From: CAVUWL01 sp963787415
GTDB lineage: Bacteria > Actinomycetota > Thermoleophilia > Solirubrobacterales > 70-9
Direction: 5' to 3'
Assembly (NCBI GenBank): GCA_963787415.1
Contig: CAWBCO010000002.1
Coordinates: 496,001 to 560,000 of the forward strand
Length of the DNA stretch: 64,000 nucleotides
Part shown: positions 40,221 to 48,851 of the stretch, in pieces
Numbering within the stretch: the first letter of the stretch is position 1
Layout: every line of letters starts with the position of its first letter
Notes under the pieces: model-generated
What the model was told of the DNA's origin: nothing
The model's input: only the letters and a program-made list of their open reading frames with translations
Database searches by the model: none
Program-made: the position numbers and the translations under genes

Positions 40221-41587
40221 ACGCCCTCGACCTGGGCCTAATGGAGCAGGCGACGGCAATCGGTGCCGGTGATCTGGACCCCGGCGATCTGCTCGATGCC
40301 GCGCTAGAGCGAATCGAGCAACGAAATCCCGCGGTCAACGCCGTCGTCGAGACCTTTCCTGAGCGCTCCCGCGAGATGCTCGCGACGGCGCCGCAGGGAC
40401 CGCTGCGCGGCGTCCCGGTGGTGATCAAGGACGAGTGGCCGTTGCCGTGGCGCGCCCAGCGTTTCGGTGCCGCTGAAATGTTCGCCCCAACGCAACCGGC
40501 TGAGTCAGGGCCCTACCGCGCGCTGCGCGGTGCCGGCGCCGTAATCATCGGTGTCGCCAATATGCACGAGCTCGGCTCCAGCAGTACCGGCAACTTCTCC
40601 ATCTACGGTGCTGCACGCAATCCGTGGGACACGGATCGCTGTCCGGGCGGCTCCTCCAGCGGCCCCGCCGCCGCCGTCGCCTCGCGCCTGGTCGCCGGAG
40701 CCGTTGGTGCCGACGGGATCGGATCGATCCGCTTCCCCGCCGCCTACTGCGGGCTGACCGGACTGAAGCCGACCTTCGGCCGCGCGGCGATGGCGGGGCA
40801 CCATATGGCCTCGATCTCGACCACTATCGTCTCCGGGCCGCTTTGTGCCGACGCAACCGACTGCCGGCTGCTGGGGTCGGTCCTTTGCAGTGAAGAGCTT
40901 CTCTCCCCTGGGGTGGCCGGCCTGCGGATTGGGGTGGTCCGCGACAGCGTCTCTGAGGACGTCACGGCCGAGGTCGGTGATGCCTGTGGGTCGGCGATAG
41001 AGGCCCTGCGGGCCGCGACCGGTGGGGTGGTGGGAGAGATCTCACTTGCCGATATCGAGGCGGCGGCGTTGGCGACGGTGCTGATCGCCAACACCGAGGC
41101 CATGGGAAACATCTCCCCCGAGCAGCTCAACCACCTCGATCCCGAACTCAGCCCGGTCAATCGCGGCTTCATCAAATACCGAATGCTTTTGCCGGCAGCA
41201 GCAAGCGTCAAGTCCTATCGCCTCCGCACCTTGATGCGGCAGCGGCTGGCGGGCATTTTTAAGGAATTTGACGTAATCGCCTGGCCGACGGTTCCCGCGG
41301 TCGCTCCACCGCTGGACGCACCGCTGGTGGAGCTGCCATCGGGCACGCTGAGCGCTGATCAGGCAAATGTTCGCGGCGCCGGGCTTGCCAATCTGACCGG
41401 GATCCCGGCACTGAGCGTCCCAGTCGGCCTCGGCGCTGGCGATCTGCCTATCGGCCTTCAGCTACAAGCAGCCTGGGGTCGGGACGAGTTGCTCTTGGAT
41501 GCCGGGGAGGCGCTCGAGCAAGCCAACGGGCGCCGCTGGGTTGATGCGCTATCCCCGCTTGCCCGACCCGCATCCCCTGGAGCATGA
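40217..41587 (+). CDS. Amidase (amidase-signature family)
   Basis: Ser-cisSer-Lys hydrolase cleaving a carbon-nitrogen amide bond, 456 residues. The catalytic Lys is in GVPVVIKDEWPLP, the signature loop CPGGSSSGPAAAVASRLVAG carries the cis-Ser, and the nucleophile Ser is in GADGIGSIRFPAAYCGLTGL. The N-terminal start NALDLGLMEQATAIGAGDL is typical of GatA/AtzE-like members. The substrate is unknown; the small GatC-like partner upstream suggests an AtzE-type enzyme acting on a small amide or a ureido compound. It overlaps the following ABC ATPase gene by 4 bp (41584-41587). Confidence 0.92.
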   Translation: MNALDLGLMEQATAIGAGDLDPGDLLDAALERIEQRNPAVNAVVETFPERSREMLATAPQGPLRGVPVVIKDEWPLPWRAQRFGAAEMFAPTQPAESGPYRALRGAGAVIIGVANMHELGSSSTGNFSIYGAARNPWDTDRCPGGSSSGPAAAVASRLVAGAVGADGIGSIRFPAAYCGLTGLKPTFGRAAMAGHHMASISTTIVSGPLCADATDCRLLGSVLCSEELLSPGVAGLRIGVVRDSVSEDVTAEVGDACGSAIEALRAATGGVVGEISLADIEAAALATVLIANTEAMGNISPEQLNHLDPELSPVNRGFIKYRMLLPAAASVKSYRLRTLMRQRLAGIFKEFDVIAWPTVPAVAPPLDAPLVELPSGTLSADQANVRGAGLANLTGIPALSVPVGLGAGDLPIGLQLQAAWGRDELLLDAGEALEQANGRRWVDALSPLARPASPGA

Positions 41588-42555
41588 TGGCGGCGATTTT
41601 GGTCGAGGGACTCCAGCGCAGCTTCGACGACGTGCTGGCGGTACGCGGCGTCGACCTCGAGGTCAAGGAGGGAGCGATCTATGGCTTTCTCGGCCCCAAC
41701 GGAGCCGGTAAGACGACAACCGTGCGAATGCTGACAACCCTCTTGCTTCCCACCGGCGGTCATGCCACCGTCGCCGGACACGATGTGGTCAAGGAAGCGC
41801 GCGCAGTGCGCGCGACTATCGGCGTCGCCCTCCAAGAGGCCGCGCTTGACCCTCTGATGACTGGCCGCGAGCTGATCCGGTTGCAGGCGACACTGCAGGG
41901 CATCCCGACGGCGGAGGGCAAGCGCCGCGCCGATGACCTGCTCGAACGGGTTGACCTCGCCGCCGCGGCGGACCGAAGGGTCGGTTCCTACTCGGGCGGA
42001 ATGCAGCGCCGCCTTGACCTTGCCGCGGCTCTCGTCCACGAACCCCGCATTCTCTTCCTCGATGAGCCAACCACCGGCCTGGACCCGGTCAGCCGCAAAA
42101 CGATCTGGGAGGAGGTACGGGCCCTCAACAACGATGGAACAACAGTGTTCCTCACCACCCAGTACCTTGAGGAGGCCGATCAGCTCGCCGACGACGTTGC
42201 GATCATCGACAGCGGGATGATCGTTGCCGAAGGAACACCGGCATCCCTGAAAGCCGAGATCGGCCACCCCCACATCCAGCTTCAGCTGGCCGAGGGCTCG
42301 GTCTCTGAGGCCGAGGAGGTCTGCGCCAGGATTGGCAGGTTGTCGCCTTCCCGAAACGGGCAGGTATTCGTCGAGGTCGAGCACGGAGCCGCCGACATTC
42401 CGCGCGTTGTACTGGCACTGGATGAGGCCGGCATTGAGGTCGAGTCGCTGGAGCTGGTCCGCCCGACGCTCGATGACGTCTTCGTCGAGAAGACCGGCTA
42501 TCACCTGGAGAGCGAGATCGAGGAAAAGAGCGAGAAGGAGTCGATCAAGGCTTGA
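41584..42555 (+). CDS. ABC transporter ATP-binding protein (DrrA-like)
   Basis: Cytoplasmic ATPase of an ABC-2-type exporter. The 323-residue protein has Walker A GPNGAGKTTT, the Q-loop in ALQEAALDP, signature YSGGMQRRLDLA, Walker B ILFLDEPTTGLDP and the H-loop region replaced by TTQYLEEADQLAD (Gln, as in DrrA). A C-terminal domain with ARIGRLSPS and the end LVRPTLDDVFVEKTG is typical of daunorubicin-resistance-type ATPases. It is coupled to the amidase upstream (ATGA) and to the first permease downstream (TTGA), forming an amidase-exporter operon. Confidence 0.95.
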   Translation: MMAAILVEGLQRSFDDVLAVRGVDLEVKEGAIYGFLGPNGAGKTTTVRMLTTLLLPTGGHATVAGHDVVKEARAVRATIGVALQEAALDPLMTGRELIRLQATLQGIPTAEGKRRADDLLERVDLAAAADRRVGSYSGGMQRRLDLAAALVHEPRILFLDEPTTGLDPVSRKTIWEEVRALNNDGTTVFLTTQYLEEADQLADDVAIIDSGMIVAEGTPASLKAEIGHPHIQLQLAEGSVSEAEEVCARIGRLSPSRNGQVFVEVEHGAADIPRVVLALDEAGIEVESLELVRPTLDDVFVEKTGYHLESEIEEKSEKESIKA

Positions 42556-43406
42556 GCGGCGCCACCGAAACCCTTCGCCCCCTGCCCCGGCCTGAGGCGT
42601 CAAGGTTCAGTGCCGGCTCCATTGGCGCTCTTAGGGCAAACCTGAGGGTGATCAAAGCGCTTGGCCTGCGCTCGATCCGCCAGACCTTCCGCCGCCCTCA
42701 GCTGGTTTCACCGATCATCGTCTTTCCAACCCTGCTCCTGGCAATCCAAACGGGCGGTGCGGGCGCCGCGATCCATTTACCCGGCTTCCCGCCCGTTCAG
42801 AGCTTCCTGCAGTTCATGCTGGCCGGAGCAATGATGCAGTCGCTGATGCTGGCCGGAAACAGCGGCGGCATCGCGCTGGCAATCGACATTGAGATCGGCT
42901 TCACCGACCGCCTCTTCGCGGCTCCGATTTCGCGCTTTACGATCGTTCTTGGTCGCCTCGCGGGTACCGCGGCCCTGGGGCTCTTGTCGGCGCTTTGGTT
43001 TCTGGCAATCGGACTCATCTTTGGCGCCGAAATCCAGGGCGGAGTCCCAGGAGCACTGATCGCGATTGTGCTGGTCACCACTGCCGCGCTGGCGGTCGGC
43101 GGGATCGTCGCCGCGATCGCACTGAGAACGGGCAGCGCCAGCGTCGTTCAGGGCCTCTTCCCCCTAGTCCTTGTCGTCCTCTTTCTCTCCTCGGCCTTCT
43201 TCCCCGAGAACCTGATGATCCAGCCGGCGAGGACTATCGCCGAATACAACCCGCTGAGCCTCGTGGTCAACGGGATCCGCAACCCGATGATCTCGGGAAT
43301 CAGCGCCTCCGAAACGCTCGCCGCGGTGGCGACAATCACCGCGATCGCCGCGCTTGGGCTCGTGCTCAGCGCAGGTGCCCTGCGCCACCGGCTGCGGGTC
43401 GGCTGA
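42552..43406 (+). CDS. ABC-2 type transporter permease, first subunit
   Basis: Integral membrane partner of the DrrA-like ATPase, 284 residues with six hydrophobic segments and a cytoplasmic N-terminus of about 35 residues. It shows the ABC-2 permease pattern, including the amphipathic coupling-helix region EIGFTDRLFAAPISRFTIVLGR and the C-terminal AEYNPLSLVVNGIRNPM. Start TTG 42552 within the overlap with the ATPase stop. The second permease starts on the stop of this gene (TGATG), so the transporter is probably a heterodimer of two permeases. Confidence 0.92.
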   Translation: MSGATETLRPLPRPEASRFSAGSIGALRANLRVIKALGLRSIRQTFRRPQLVSPIIVFPTLLLAIQTGGAGAAIHLPGFPPVQSFLQFMLAGAMMQSLMLAGNSGGIALAIDIEIGFTDRLFAAPISRFTIVLGRLAGTAALGLLSALWFLAIGLIFGAEIQGGVPGALIAIVLVTTAALAVGGIVAAIALRTGSASVVQGLFPLVLVVLFLSSAFFPENLMIQPARTIAEYNPLSLVVNGIRNPMISGISASETLAAVATITAIAALGLVLSAGALRHRLRVG

Positions 43407-44197
43407 TGGAAGCCGTGGCCCTGGTCCCGCCCTGGCGCCGCAACCTGGCGACGATCGCCGCCTTGGTCGCCCGCGCTAAGAACGAGCTGCTGCGGGTCCC
43501 GGGGGCGGCAATCCCCGGTGTCTTGGCACCTACCATCTTTTTCCTTGGGCTAAACGGTGTCTTCGGCGCCCTCACCCATCTCAAAGGCTTCACCACCGGC
43601 AGCTATGAGAGCTACATCGTCCCCGTCAGCATGCTGCAGGGAGCCGGGTTTACCGGCGCCGCGGCCGGCGTCAATCTGGCCCGCGATATCGAGCAGGGCT
43701 GGCTTGACCGACTGCTCGTCTCCCCCGCACCGCGCTGGGTCCTGCTCGCCGGCACCGTTCTCGCCGCAAGCGCTCGCTCCCTGATCCCAGCGACCTTTGT
43801 CTTTTGCGTGGCGCTCGCGCTCGGGGCCTCATTTCCTGGGATCGACGGTCTCCTCATCACCTACTTCATGGTCGCCTCGATGGCCGCCATTGCGGCCTGC
43901 TGGGGTTCGATGCTTGCACTGCGCTTCAAAAGCCAATCGGCGGCTCCACTGATGCAGGCGGGGACGATGGCGGTAATCCTCACCACCACCGCCTATGCAC
44001 CGCTTATCCTGCTGCAGGGCTGGCTGCAAAAGGTGGCGCGCGTGAACCCGGTGACTCAGGTGATCGAAGCAGCGCGGCAGGGTTTTCTGGGCGGCGTCAG
44101 CTGGGCCAATACTTGGCCTGGGTTACTGGCCCTGATCGGAATGGGCGCCATCCTCGGGACGCTGGCCCTACGCGAGATGCGCCGCACCGCACTTTGA
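43406..44197 (+). CDS. ABC-2 type transporter permease, second subunit
   Basis: A 263-residue membrane protein with six hydrophobic segments, paralogous in pattern to the preceding permease: the loop DIEQGWLDRLLVSPAPRWVL aligns with the coupling region of its neighbour and the end KVARVNPVTQVIEAARQGFL corresponds to the AEYNPL region. ATG 43406 overlaps the preceding stop by one base (TGATG). The frame is open far upstream over the first permease, but that part is out-of-frame sequence. The cargo is unknown; drug or lipid efflux is usual for this family. Confidence 0.92.
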   Translation: MEAVALVPPWRRNLATIAALVARAKNELLRVPGAAIPGVLAPTIFFLGLNGVFGALTHLKGFTTGSYESYIVPVSMLQGAGFTGAAAGVNLARDIEQGWLDRLLVSPAPRWVLLAGTVLAASARSLIPATFVFCVALALGASFPGIDGLLITYFMVASMAAIAACWGSMLALRFKSQSAAPLMQAGTMAVILTTTAYAPLILLQGWLQKVARVNPVTQVIEAARQGFLGGVSWANTWPGLLALIGMGAILGTLALREMRRTAL

Positions 44198-44281
44198 TCG
44201 GCCGATGAGCACCCCAAAATTTCTTCCCCCCTGCCGTCCATTCTTGGCGGAGAAGACCCCGATGTCTGCCTCCTCGGCCTC

Positions 44282-45535
44282 ATGCTCAGATCGGCGCGAG
44301 TGCTTGCCGCAACATGCTCTGAGGCGTTGCGGCAGCTGAGCCCTGAGCCGGCCGAGGCGGTGGCTGAGATCGCCGAGGCGGTCCTACGCCAGAACTGGCT
44401 GGCGGGCAGACGCGGCAAGACGACCTTCGCCTACACCCGCCCCAGCCCCGGCCGCTACCCCTGGCAGTGGTATTGGGACTCCTGCTTCGCGGCGATCGTC
44501 TGGCGGCGATTTGACTCCTCGCGGGCACGGACCGAGCTTGAGACACTGCTCGCCGCGCAGCGGCCCGACGGCTTCCTTGGCCACACCATCTTCTGGGATC
44601 GCCCAGTAACTTTGAGCCGGTTGCTCTTCTACAACGTCGCCTCGCGTCAGGCCTTTCAGACCGAGACGATCCAGCCGCCGCTTTTGGCCTGGGCCTGGTC
44701 GATAGCGGTCGGTGACCCAGCCGCGGAGCCGAGGATTGCTGCCCATCTGGATTGGTTGGCAAAAAACCGCGACCTCGACGGAGACGGTCTGCTCTGGATA
44801 GTCCAGCCCGATGAGTCCGGGCTCGACGCCTCGCCCAAGTTCGACCCCGTTTGGGGGAGGCGTGCCAACGCGAGGATCGGCTTTCCAGCCCTGGTCCAAC
44901 GCAACCGCCACCTCGGCTTTGACGCGCGGAGAATCGCTCTTCGGGGTGGTCCCGTGCTGTGTGAGACACTGGTCAACACGATGTGGTCGCTGTCACTGCA
45001 GGCGCTCGGCAGGCCTTCCGCCACCCCGGCGCTGATCGAGCGCCTCTGGGATGAGCGCCTCGGACTTTTTCTCGACGAGGTCCGCCCGGGCGCCGCGAGA
45101 CCAGCGGTGATCACCTGGGCGGCGCTCTCACCACTTTGCCTGCCCGACCTTCCCGAGCAGATCGGACGCCGTATGATCGAGGAGCACCTGCTGAGCGATC
45201 GCGAGTTCGCGACCCCGGTTTCCCCGCCCTCGGTTGCCGCCTGCGAGCCGAGCTACCAACCGGGCGGCGCCCGCGGTCTGATCCGCCGCTACTGGCGGGG
45301 TCCAACCTGGATCAACTCTGCCTGGATGGTCTGGTTGGGGATGCTCAGACTCGGCTATGAGGAGGAGGCTGCTCGTTTGGTCCGTGGCCTGCTCGACGCG
45401 GTCAAGCGAGAAGGTCTTCGCGAGTACTATGACCCGCGCAACGGGCGCGGACTGGGGGCCAAGGGCTTTGCCTGGTCGGCGCTGATTGCCGAGTTGGCCG
45501 ATCCCGACCCCAACGCCAGGTCGAGCTATTTGTAG
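44282..45535 (+). CDS. Glycoside hydrolase, GH63/MGH1-like
   Basis: Predicted (alpha/alpha)6-barrel glycosidase of 417 residues. Motifs typical of the GH63-type MGH1 domain are YPWQWYWDSCFAAIVWRR, RPDGFLGHTIFWDRP, IVQPDESGLDASPKFDPVWG (the Asp of DESGxDxSP is a likely catalytic acid), YWRGPTWINSAWMVWLGM and GLREYYDPRNGRGLGAKGFA, where the Glu of REYY is the likely base. Members include mannosylglycerate and glucosylglycerate hydrolases found in Thermus and Rubrobacter, so breakdown of a compatible solute is plausible; other alpha-glucosides are possible. No signal peptide, so cytoplasmic. It overlaps the convergent infA end by 10 bp. Confidence 0.88.
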   Translation: MLRSARVLAATCSEALRQLSPEPAEAVAEIAEAVLRQNWLAGRRGKTTFAYTRPSPGRYPWQWYWDSCFAAIVWRRFDSSRARTELETLLAAQRPDGFLGHTIFWDRPVTLSRLLFYNVASRQAFQTETIQPPLLAWAWSIAVGDPAAEPRIAAHLDWLAKNRDLDGDGLLWIVQPDESGLDASPKFDPVWGRRANARIGFPALVQRNRHLGFDARRIALRGGPVLCETLVNTMWSLSLQALGRPSATPALIERLWDERLGLFLDEVRPGAARPAVITWAALSPLCLPDLPEQIGRRMIEEHLLSDREFATPVSPPSVAACEPSYQPGGARGLIRRYWRGPTWINSAWMVWLGMLRLGYEEEAARLVRGLLDAVKREGLREYYDPRNGRGLGAKGFAWSALIAELADPDPNARSSYL

Positions 45536-45744
45536 CGGTAAGTGATCCGACCGCGGTCGAGGTCATAAGGTGAGAGCTCGATCTTGACCCGATCGCCGGG
45601 CAGGATCCGGATGTAGTGACGGCGCATCTTGCCGGAGATGTGACCAAGCACGTCGTGGCCGTTGTCAAGTTTGACTCGGAACATCGTGTTGGGGAGGGCC
45701 TCGGTGATCTCACCCTCCATTTCAATCTTTTCCTCTTTGGACAT
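45526..45744 (-). CDS. infA: Translation initiation factor IF-1
   Basis: A 72-residue single OB-fold protein that binds the ribosomal A site during initiation. The sequence MSKEEKIEMEGEITEALPNT through GKMRRHYIRILPGDRVKIELSPYDL to RITYRYK is textbook for bacterial IF-1, full length and complete. In this genome it is not beside rpmJ/rpsM but at the end of the cca-alr block, converging with the glycosidase gene with a 10-bp overlap. Confidence 0.97.
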   Translation of the reverse strand: MSKEEKIEMEGEITEALPNTMFRVKLDNGHDVLGHISGKMRRHYIRILPGDRVKIELSPYDLDRGRITYRYK

Positions 45745-45780
45745 GCGGCGGCCAGCGTACCTGACCGGGTAAGGAGTGGC

Positions 45781-47202
45781 TCAACCGTTAAGCCCTCGGG
45801 CGTACGCGACCGCCTCGGTGCGGTTGCGTACCGCACCGCAGTACTGCGCCGCTGCGAGCTGGGCCAAGAGCTGTCCCAGCTCCGGCCCTTCCTGGATCCC
45901 GAGCTCCTCAGCCAGCTCATTGCCGCGCAGCAGCGGCGTCGGCGGGCCATCTCGGCGCCAGTCCAAAGCGGCCGCGAGCATCTCCCTGGCGAGCGCGAGG
46001 TGGGCCTCGATCGCCCCTTGCGTCGCAAGCGCTCCGCTGCCGCGAGCCGCGAGCCGATCGGCGACGGTGAGCAGGGTGACGTCGGCGCCGACCGGATCGG
46101 TAGCGCGCAGATACTCATATACCCGACGGCGCGGTAGCGGCGCCTCGTGGACAAGGAAGCCGAGTCGGAGATGGTGCAGGGTAAGCGCCCGCAGGTGCTG
46201 GGTCAGCCTGCGGCTCGCGTGCAGCCTTGAGCAAAGGATGGCGACGATCTCGGCCCCATCGCGGTCGTGTCCAATGAAGGTGACGTTACCGGCGCGCTCG
46301 GTACGCGTTGGCGGCTTACCGACGTCGTGAAGGAGAGCGCCGAATCGCAACGCGGTTGCGCGCGTAAATTGATCGGCGAGCGGCTCTGCGAGCAGCTCGC
46401 CGACCTGAGCCGCGCGATCGCCCGCGAAGCGCGGCAGATCGGACTCAACCTCCAGTGTGTGTGCAAGCACCTCCAGCGTGTGCCCGTAGACGTCGAGGTG
46501 GTGGTTTGGCCCCTGTCGGACTCCGCGCAGTGCCGCCACCTCGGGCAAGACAAACTCGATGATCTGCAGTTCGTCGAGCAGAGCCAGCCCGCGCAACGGC
46601 TCGGGACCGCCGATCAGAGCTCCCAGCTCGACCAGCTGTCTCTCCCCCGCGGCCTCCTTGACGCGGGGAGCCTCGGCGCGGGCGAGGTTGACGGTCGCGG
46701 GCTCAATCGTCAGTCCAAGCTCGGCCGCGATCCGCGCGGCACGCAGCAAGCGCAGCGGGTCGGCGGCGAAACTATCGGCGCCAACCGCTCGCAGGAGGCC
46801 GCGATCAAGGTCAGCAAGTCCGCCGTGGGGGTCAATCGCCTCTCCGCCGGGGAGCGGTAGAGCGAGCGCCCCGATCGTGAAGTCACGCCTCCCCAAATCC
46901 ACCTCAATCGTCTCCCCGCGCAGGGGCGAGGAATCGACTTGCCAGGTGCCGTCGGCGGCCGTTGCCCGCCAGGTCCCGAAATCAGCAGAGAGCTCAAATG
47001 CGTGCCCCTTGCCAGCCGCGGCGATCGCCCGCGCGATCGCCGCGGGATCGCCGCTAACGGCGAGGTCAAGATCACTCACCGCACGCCCGAGGGCGGCATC
47101 ACGGAGTGCGCCGCCGACGATCCACACCTGCCCTGCGCCCTGCAGCGCGCGGCGGACAAACTGCACCGAGGGCGCCGCCGCCAGCCGCTCAGCCAGACTC
47201 AC
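45781..47202 (-). CDS. cca: CCA tRNA nucleotidyltransferase / HD-domain protein
   Basis: Class II nucleotidyltransferase that adds or repairs the 3' CCA of tRNAs, here needed because the tRNA-Pro gene does not encode CCA. The 473-residue protein has the head motif VWIVGGALRDAALGR with the metal-binding aspartates in VSDLDLAV, then RRDFTIGALAL, and the nucleotide-recognition DPLRLLRAARIAAELGL. A C-terminal HD domain (HHLDVYGHTLEVL, LLHDVGKP) follows, as in PcnB/Cca2-type proteins, and may have phosphodiesterase activity. It overlaps alr by 4 bp (47199-47202). Confidence 0.93.
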   Translation of the reverse strand: MSLAERLAAAPSVQFVRRALQGAGQVWIVGGALRDAALGRAVSDLDLAVSGDPAAIARAIAAAGKGHAFELSADFGTWRATAADGTWQVDSSPLRGETIEVDLGRRDFTIGALALPLPGGEAIDPHGGLADLDRGLLRAVGADSFAADPLRLLRAARIAAELGLTIEPATVNLARAEAPRVKEAAGERQLVELGALIGGPEPLRGLALLDELQIIEFVLPEVAALRGVRQGPNHHLDVYGHTLEVLAHTLEVESDLPRFAGDRAAQVGELLAEPLADQFTRATALRFGALLHDVGKPPTRTERAGNVTFIGHDRDGAEIVAILCSRLHASRRLTQHLRALTLHHLRLGFLVHEAPLPRRRVYEYLRATDPVGADVTLLTVADRLAARGSGALATQGAIEAHLALAREMLAAALDWRRDGPPTPLLRGNELAEELGIQEGPELGQLLAQLAAAQYCGAVRNRTEAVAYARGLNG

Positions 47203-48308
47203 GCGCGAACCCGCGGCACCCGAGCCGAGATTGCACAGGTGACCTCGTAGTTGATCGTGGCGAGCCTCATCGCGACCTCCTCGGCGCGGATCGCCTCTTT
47301 CCCCTGGGCCCCAATCAGGACGGCCTCCTCTCCCCGCCTTATCTCGGAGGTGGGGCCTAGATCAACGGTCAGGTTGTCCATCGAGACGGTGCCAACGACG
47401 GGGTGGCGTCGACCCCCGATCAAGACCTCGGCATTGTTGGAGAGGCCGCGACGGACCCCATCACCGTAGCCGAGCGGCAACACCCCAACCCAGGTATCGA
47501 CCGGAGCCCGCCAGGTCCGTCCGTAACCAGCGCTGCGACCTGCCGCGAAGCGCTTCACGTCGGCGACGTAGGAATGCAGCGACATCGCCGGTGAGAGGCC
47601 GTGCTCGGCGGGGTCTCCCTGGAATGGATCGAGCCCATAGATTGCAACACCGCAGCGAGCCATATCGAAATGTGAGTGCGGATCGCGCAGCACGGCGGCG
47701 CTATTTGCAGCGTGTACGGTCACCGTCGGAAACTCGGAGCGAACCTCCGCGGCGAGGGGGCTGAAGCGCGAGAGCTGCTCGTCAAAGAAGTCAGATTCGA
47801 GCTCATCAGCCGTGGCGAAGTGCGTCCAGATGCCGGCCAATTCGAGATCGGGATCCTCGGCGCTGGCCCGCACCAAGCCCAGCACCTGGCCAGGGTCAGC
47901 GTTGCCGAGGCGTCCCATCCCGCTGTCGTACTTGATGTGAACCCGCGCCGGGCGCCCCTGGGCTCGGGCACGGGCGGAGAGCAAGCGGCGGAAGTCCTCG
48001 CCCCATACGGCAATCTCTGAACCTGCCGAAAGCGAAACGTCGATCTCCTCAGGGTTCAGAGCCCCCATCGTCAATAGGGGAACGTGCTGAAAACGACGGC
48101 CAATCTCAGCGGCCTCGGCTGCGGTCGCGACGGCCAATCTGGAGGCACCGCCGGCGAGCGCTGCGGAGGCACAGTCATCAGCCCCGTGGCCGTATCCGTC
48201 GGCCTTGACCACCGCACATAACTCGCTGTCGCGGCCCAGCACACCCCGCAGTCGCACACAGTTTGCCCGCACAGCGTCGAGGTCGATTCGGGCGAGTGCC
48301 CGCGCCAT
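47199..48308 (-). CDS. alr: Alanine racemase
   Basis: PLP enzyme interconverting L- and D-alanine for peptidoglycan synthesis. The 369-residue protein has the N-terminal PLP Lys in CAVVKADGYGHGAD, substrate residues in HIKYDSGMGRLG, and the second catalytic Tyr in GRSAGYGRTWRA, with MCRCG-like DMARCGVAIYGLDP and GCRR-like C-terminal segments. It starts at ATG 48308 and its stop overlaps the start of cca. The neighbours glmM, glmS, acpS and nnr make this a cell-envelope and cofactor block. Confidence 0.95.
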   Translation of the reverse strand: MARALARIDLDAVRANCVRLRGVLGRDSELCAVVKADGYGHGADDCASAALAGGASRLAVATAAEAAEIGRRFQHVPLLTMGALNPEEIDVSLSAGSEIAVWGEDFRRLLSARARAQGRPARVHIKYDSGMGRLGNADPGQVLGLVRASAEDPDLELAGIWTHFATADELESDFFDEQLSRFSPLAAEVRSEFPTVTVHAANSAAVLRDPHSHFDMARCGVAIYGLDPFQGDPAEHGLSPAMSLHSYVADVKRFAAGRSAGYGRTWRAPVDTWVGVLPLGYGDGVRRGLSNNAEVLIGGRRHPVVGTVSMDNLTVDLGPTSEIRRGEEAVLIGAQGKEAIRAEEVAMRLATINYEVTCAISARVPRVRA

Positions 48309-48310
48309 GA

Positions 48311-48772
48311 TCAGCCGTCGAGAAGCGCGGCGAGCGCATCGGCCCGGGTGACAATGCCTGCAAGGTGACCATCGGCATCGACCACCGGGAGGTGGTTGTG
48401 GTGTTTGTCGGCGATCGTCTGTGCAACCGAGTCGACGCGCTGATCGACGCGGACGACCGTCGGCTCGGCGCTCATCAGCTCGAAAACCTTGATCGCAAAT
48501 GCTTTATTCAAACGCTCCTCAAATCCCTTCATCGAGCCGATAAAGACGACCCCGCCCATGATGTTTAGGTAATGGGGAAGGTGCAGGTCAGACTCCTCTC
48601 CGCTGAGAATCAGATCAGACTCACTGACGATCCCGATCACCTTGCGCTGTGCATCGATCACCGCGATCGCGCCGAGGTCGGTCTTGGCAAGAAGGTCGAT
48701 CGCGGCACGGGCATCATCATCGGGGGAAAGCGCAGGCGCCGCGGCGTCCATAATTTCTGCCGCGATCTTCAC
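48311..48772 (-). CDS. CBS-domain pair protein
   Basis: A 153-residue cytoplasmic protein consisting of two CBS motifs (about residues 10-65 and 95-150), with the repeated RAAIDLLAKTDLGAIAVIDA...GIVSESDL and SVAQTIADKHHNHLPVVDAD...GIVTRADAL. A short insert (HLPHYLNIMGGVVFIGSMKG) lies between them, as in several stand-alone actinomycete CBS proteins. It probably binds an adenine nucleotide; the target is unknown. Start GTG 48772; it precedes alr by 2 bp and is likely co-transcribed. Confidence 0.88.
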   Translation of the reverse strand: MKIAAEIMDAAAPALSPDDDARAAIDLLAKTDLGAIAVIDAQRKVIGIVSESDLILSGEESDLHLPHYLNIMGGVVFIGSMKGFEERLNKAFAIKVFELMSAEPTVVRVDQRVDSVAQTIADKHHNHLPVVDADGHLAGIVTRADALAALLDG

Positions 48773-48851
48773 CGGCGAGGGGCAGCGCAGCTAGCCTTGC
48801 GACGGCCGTCTGGAGACCGAAATTGATCTGGAGTCATTTGCTCCGGCGAGG

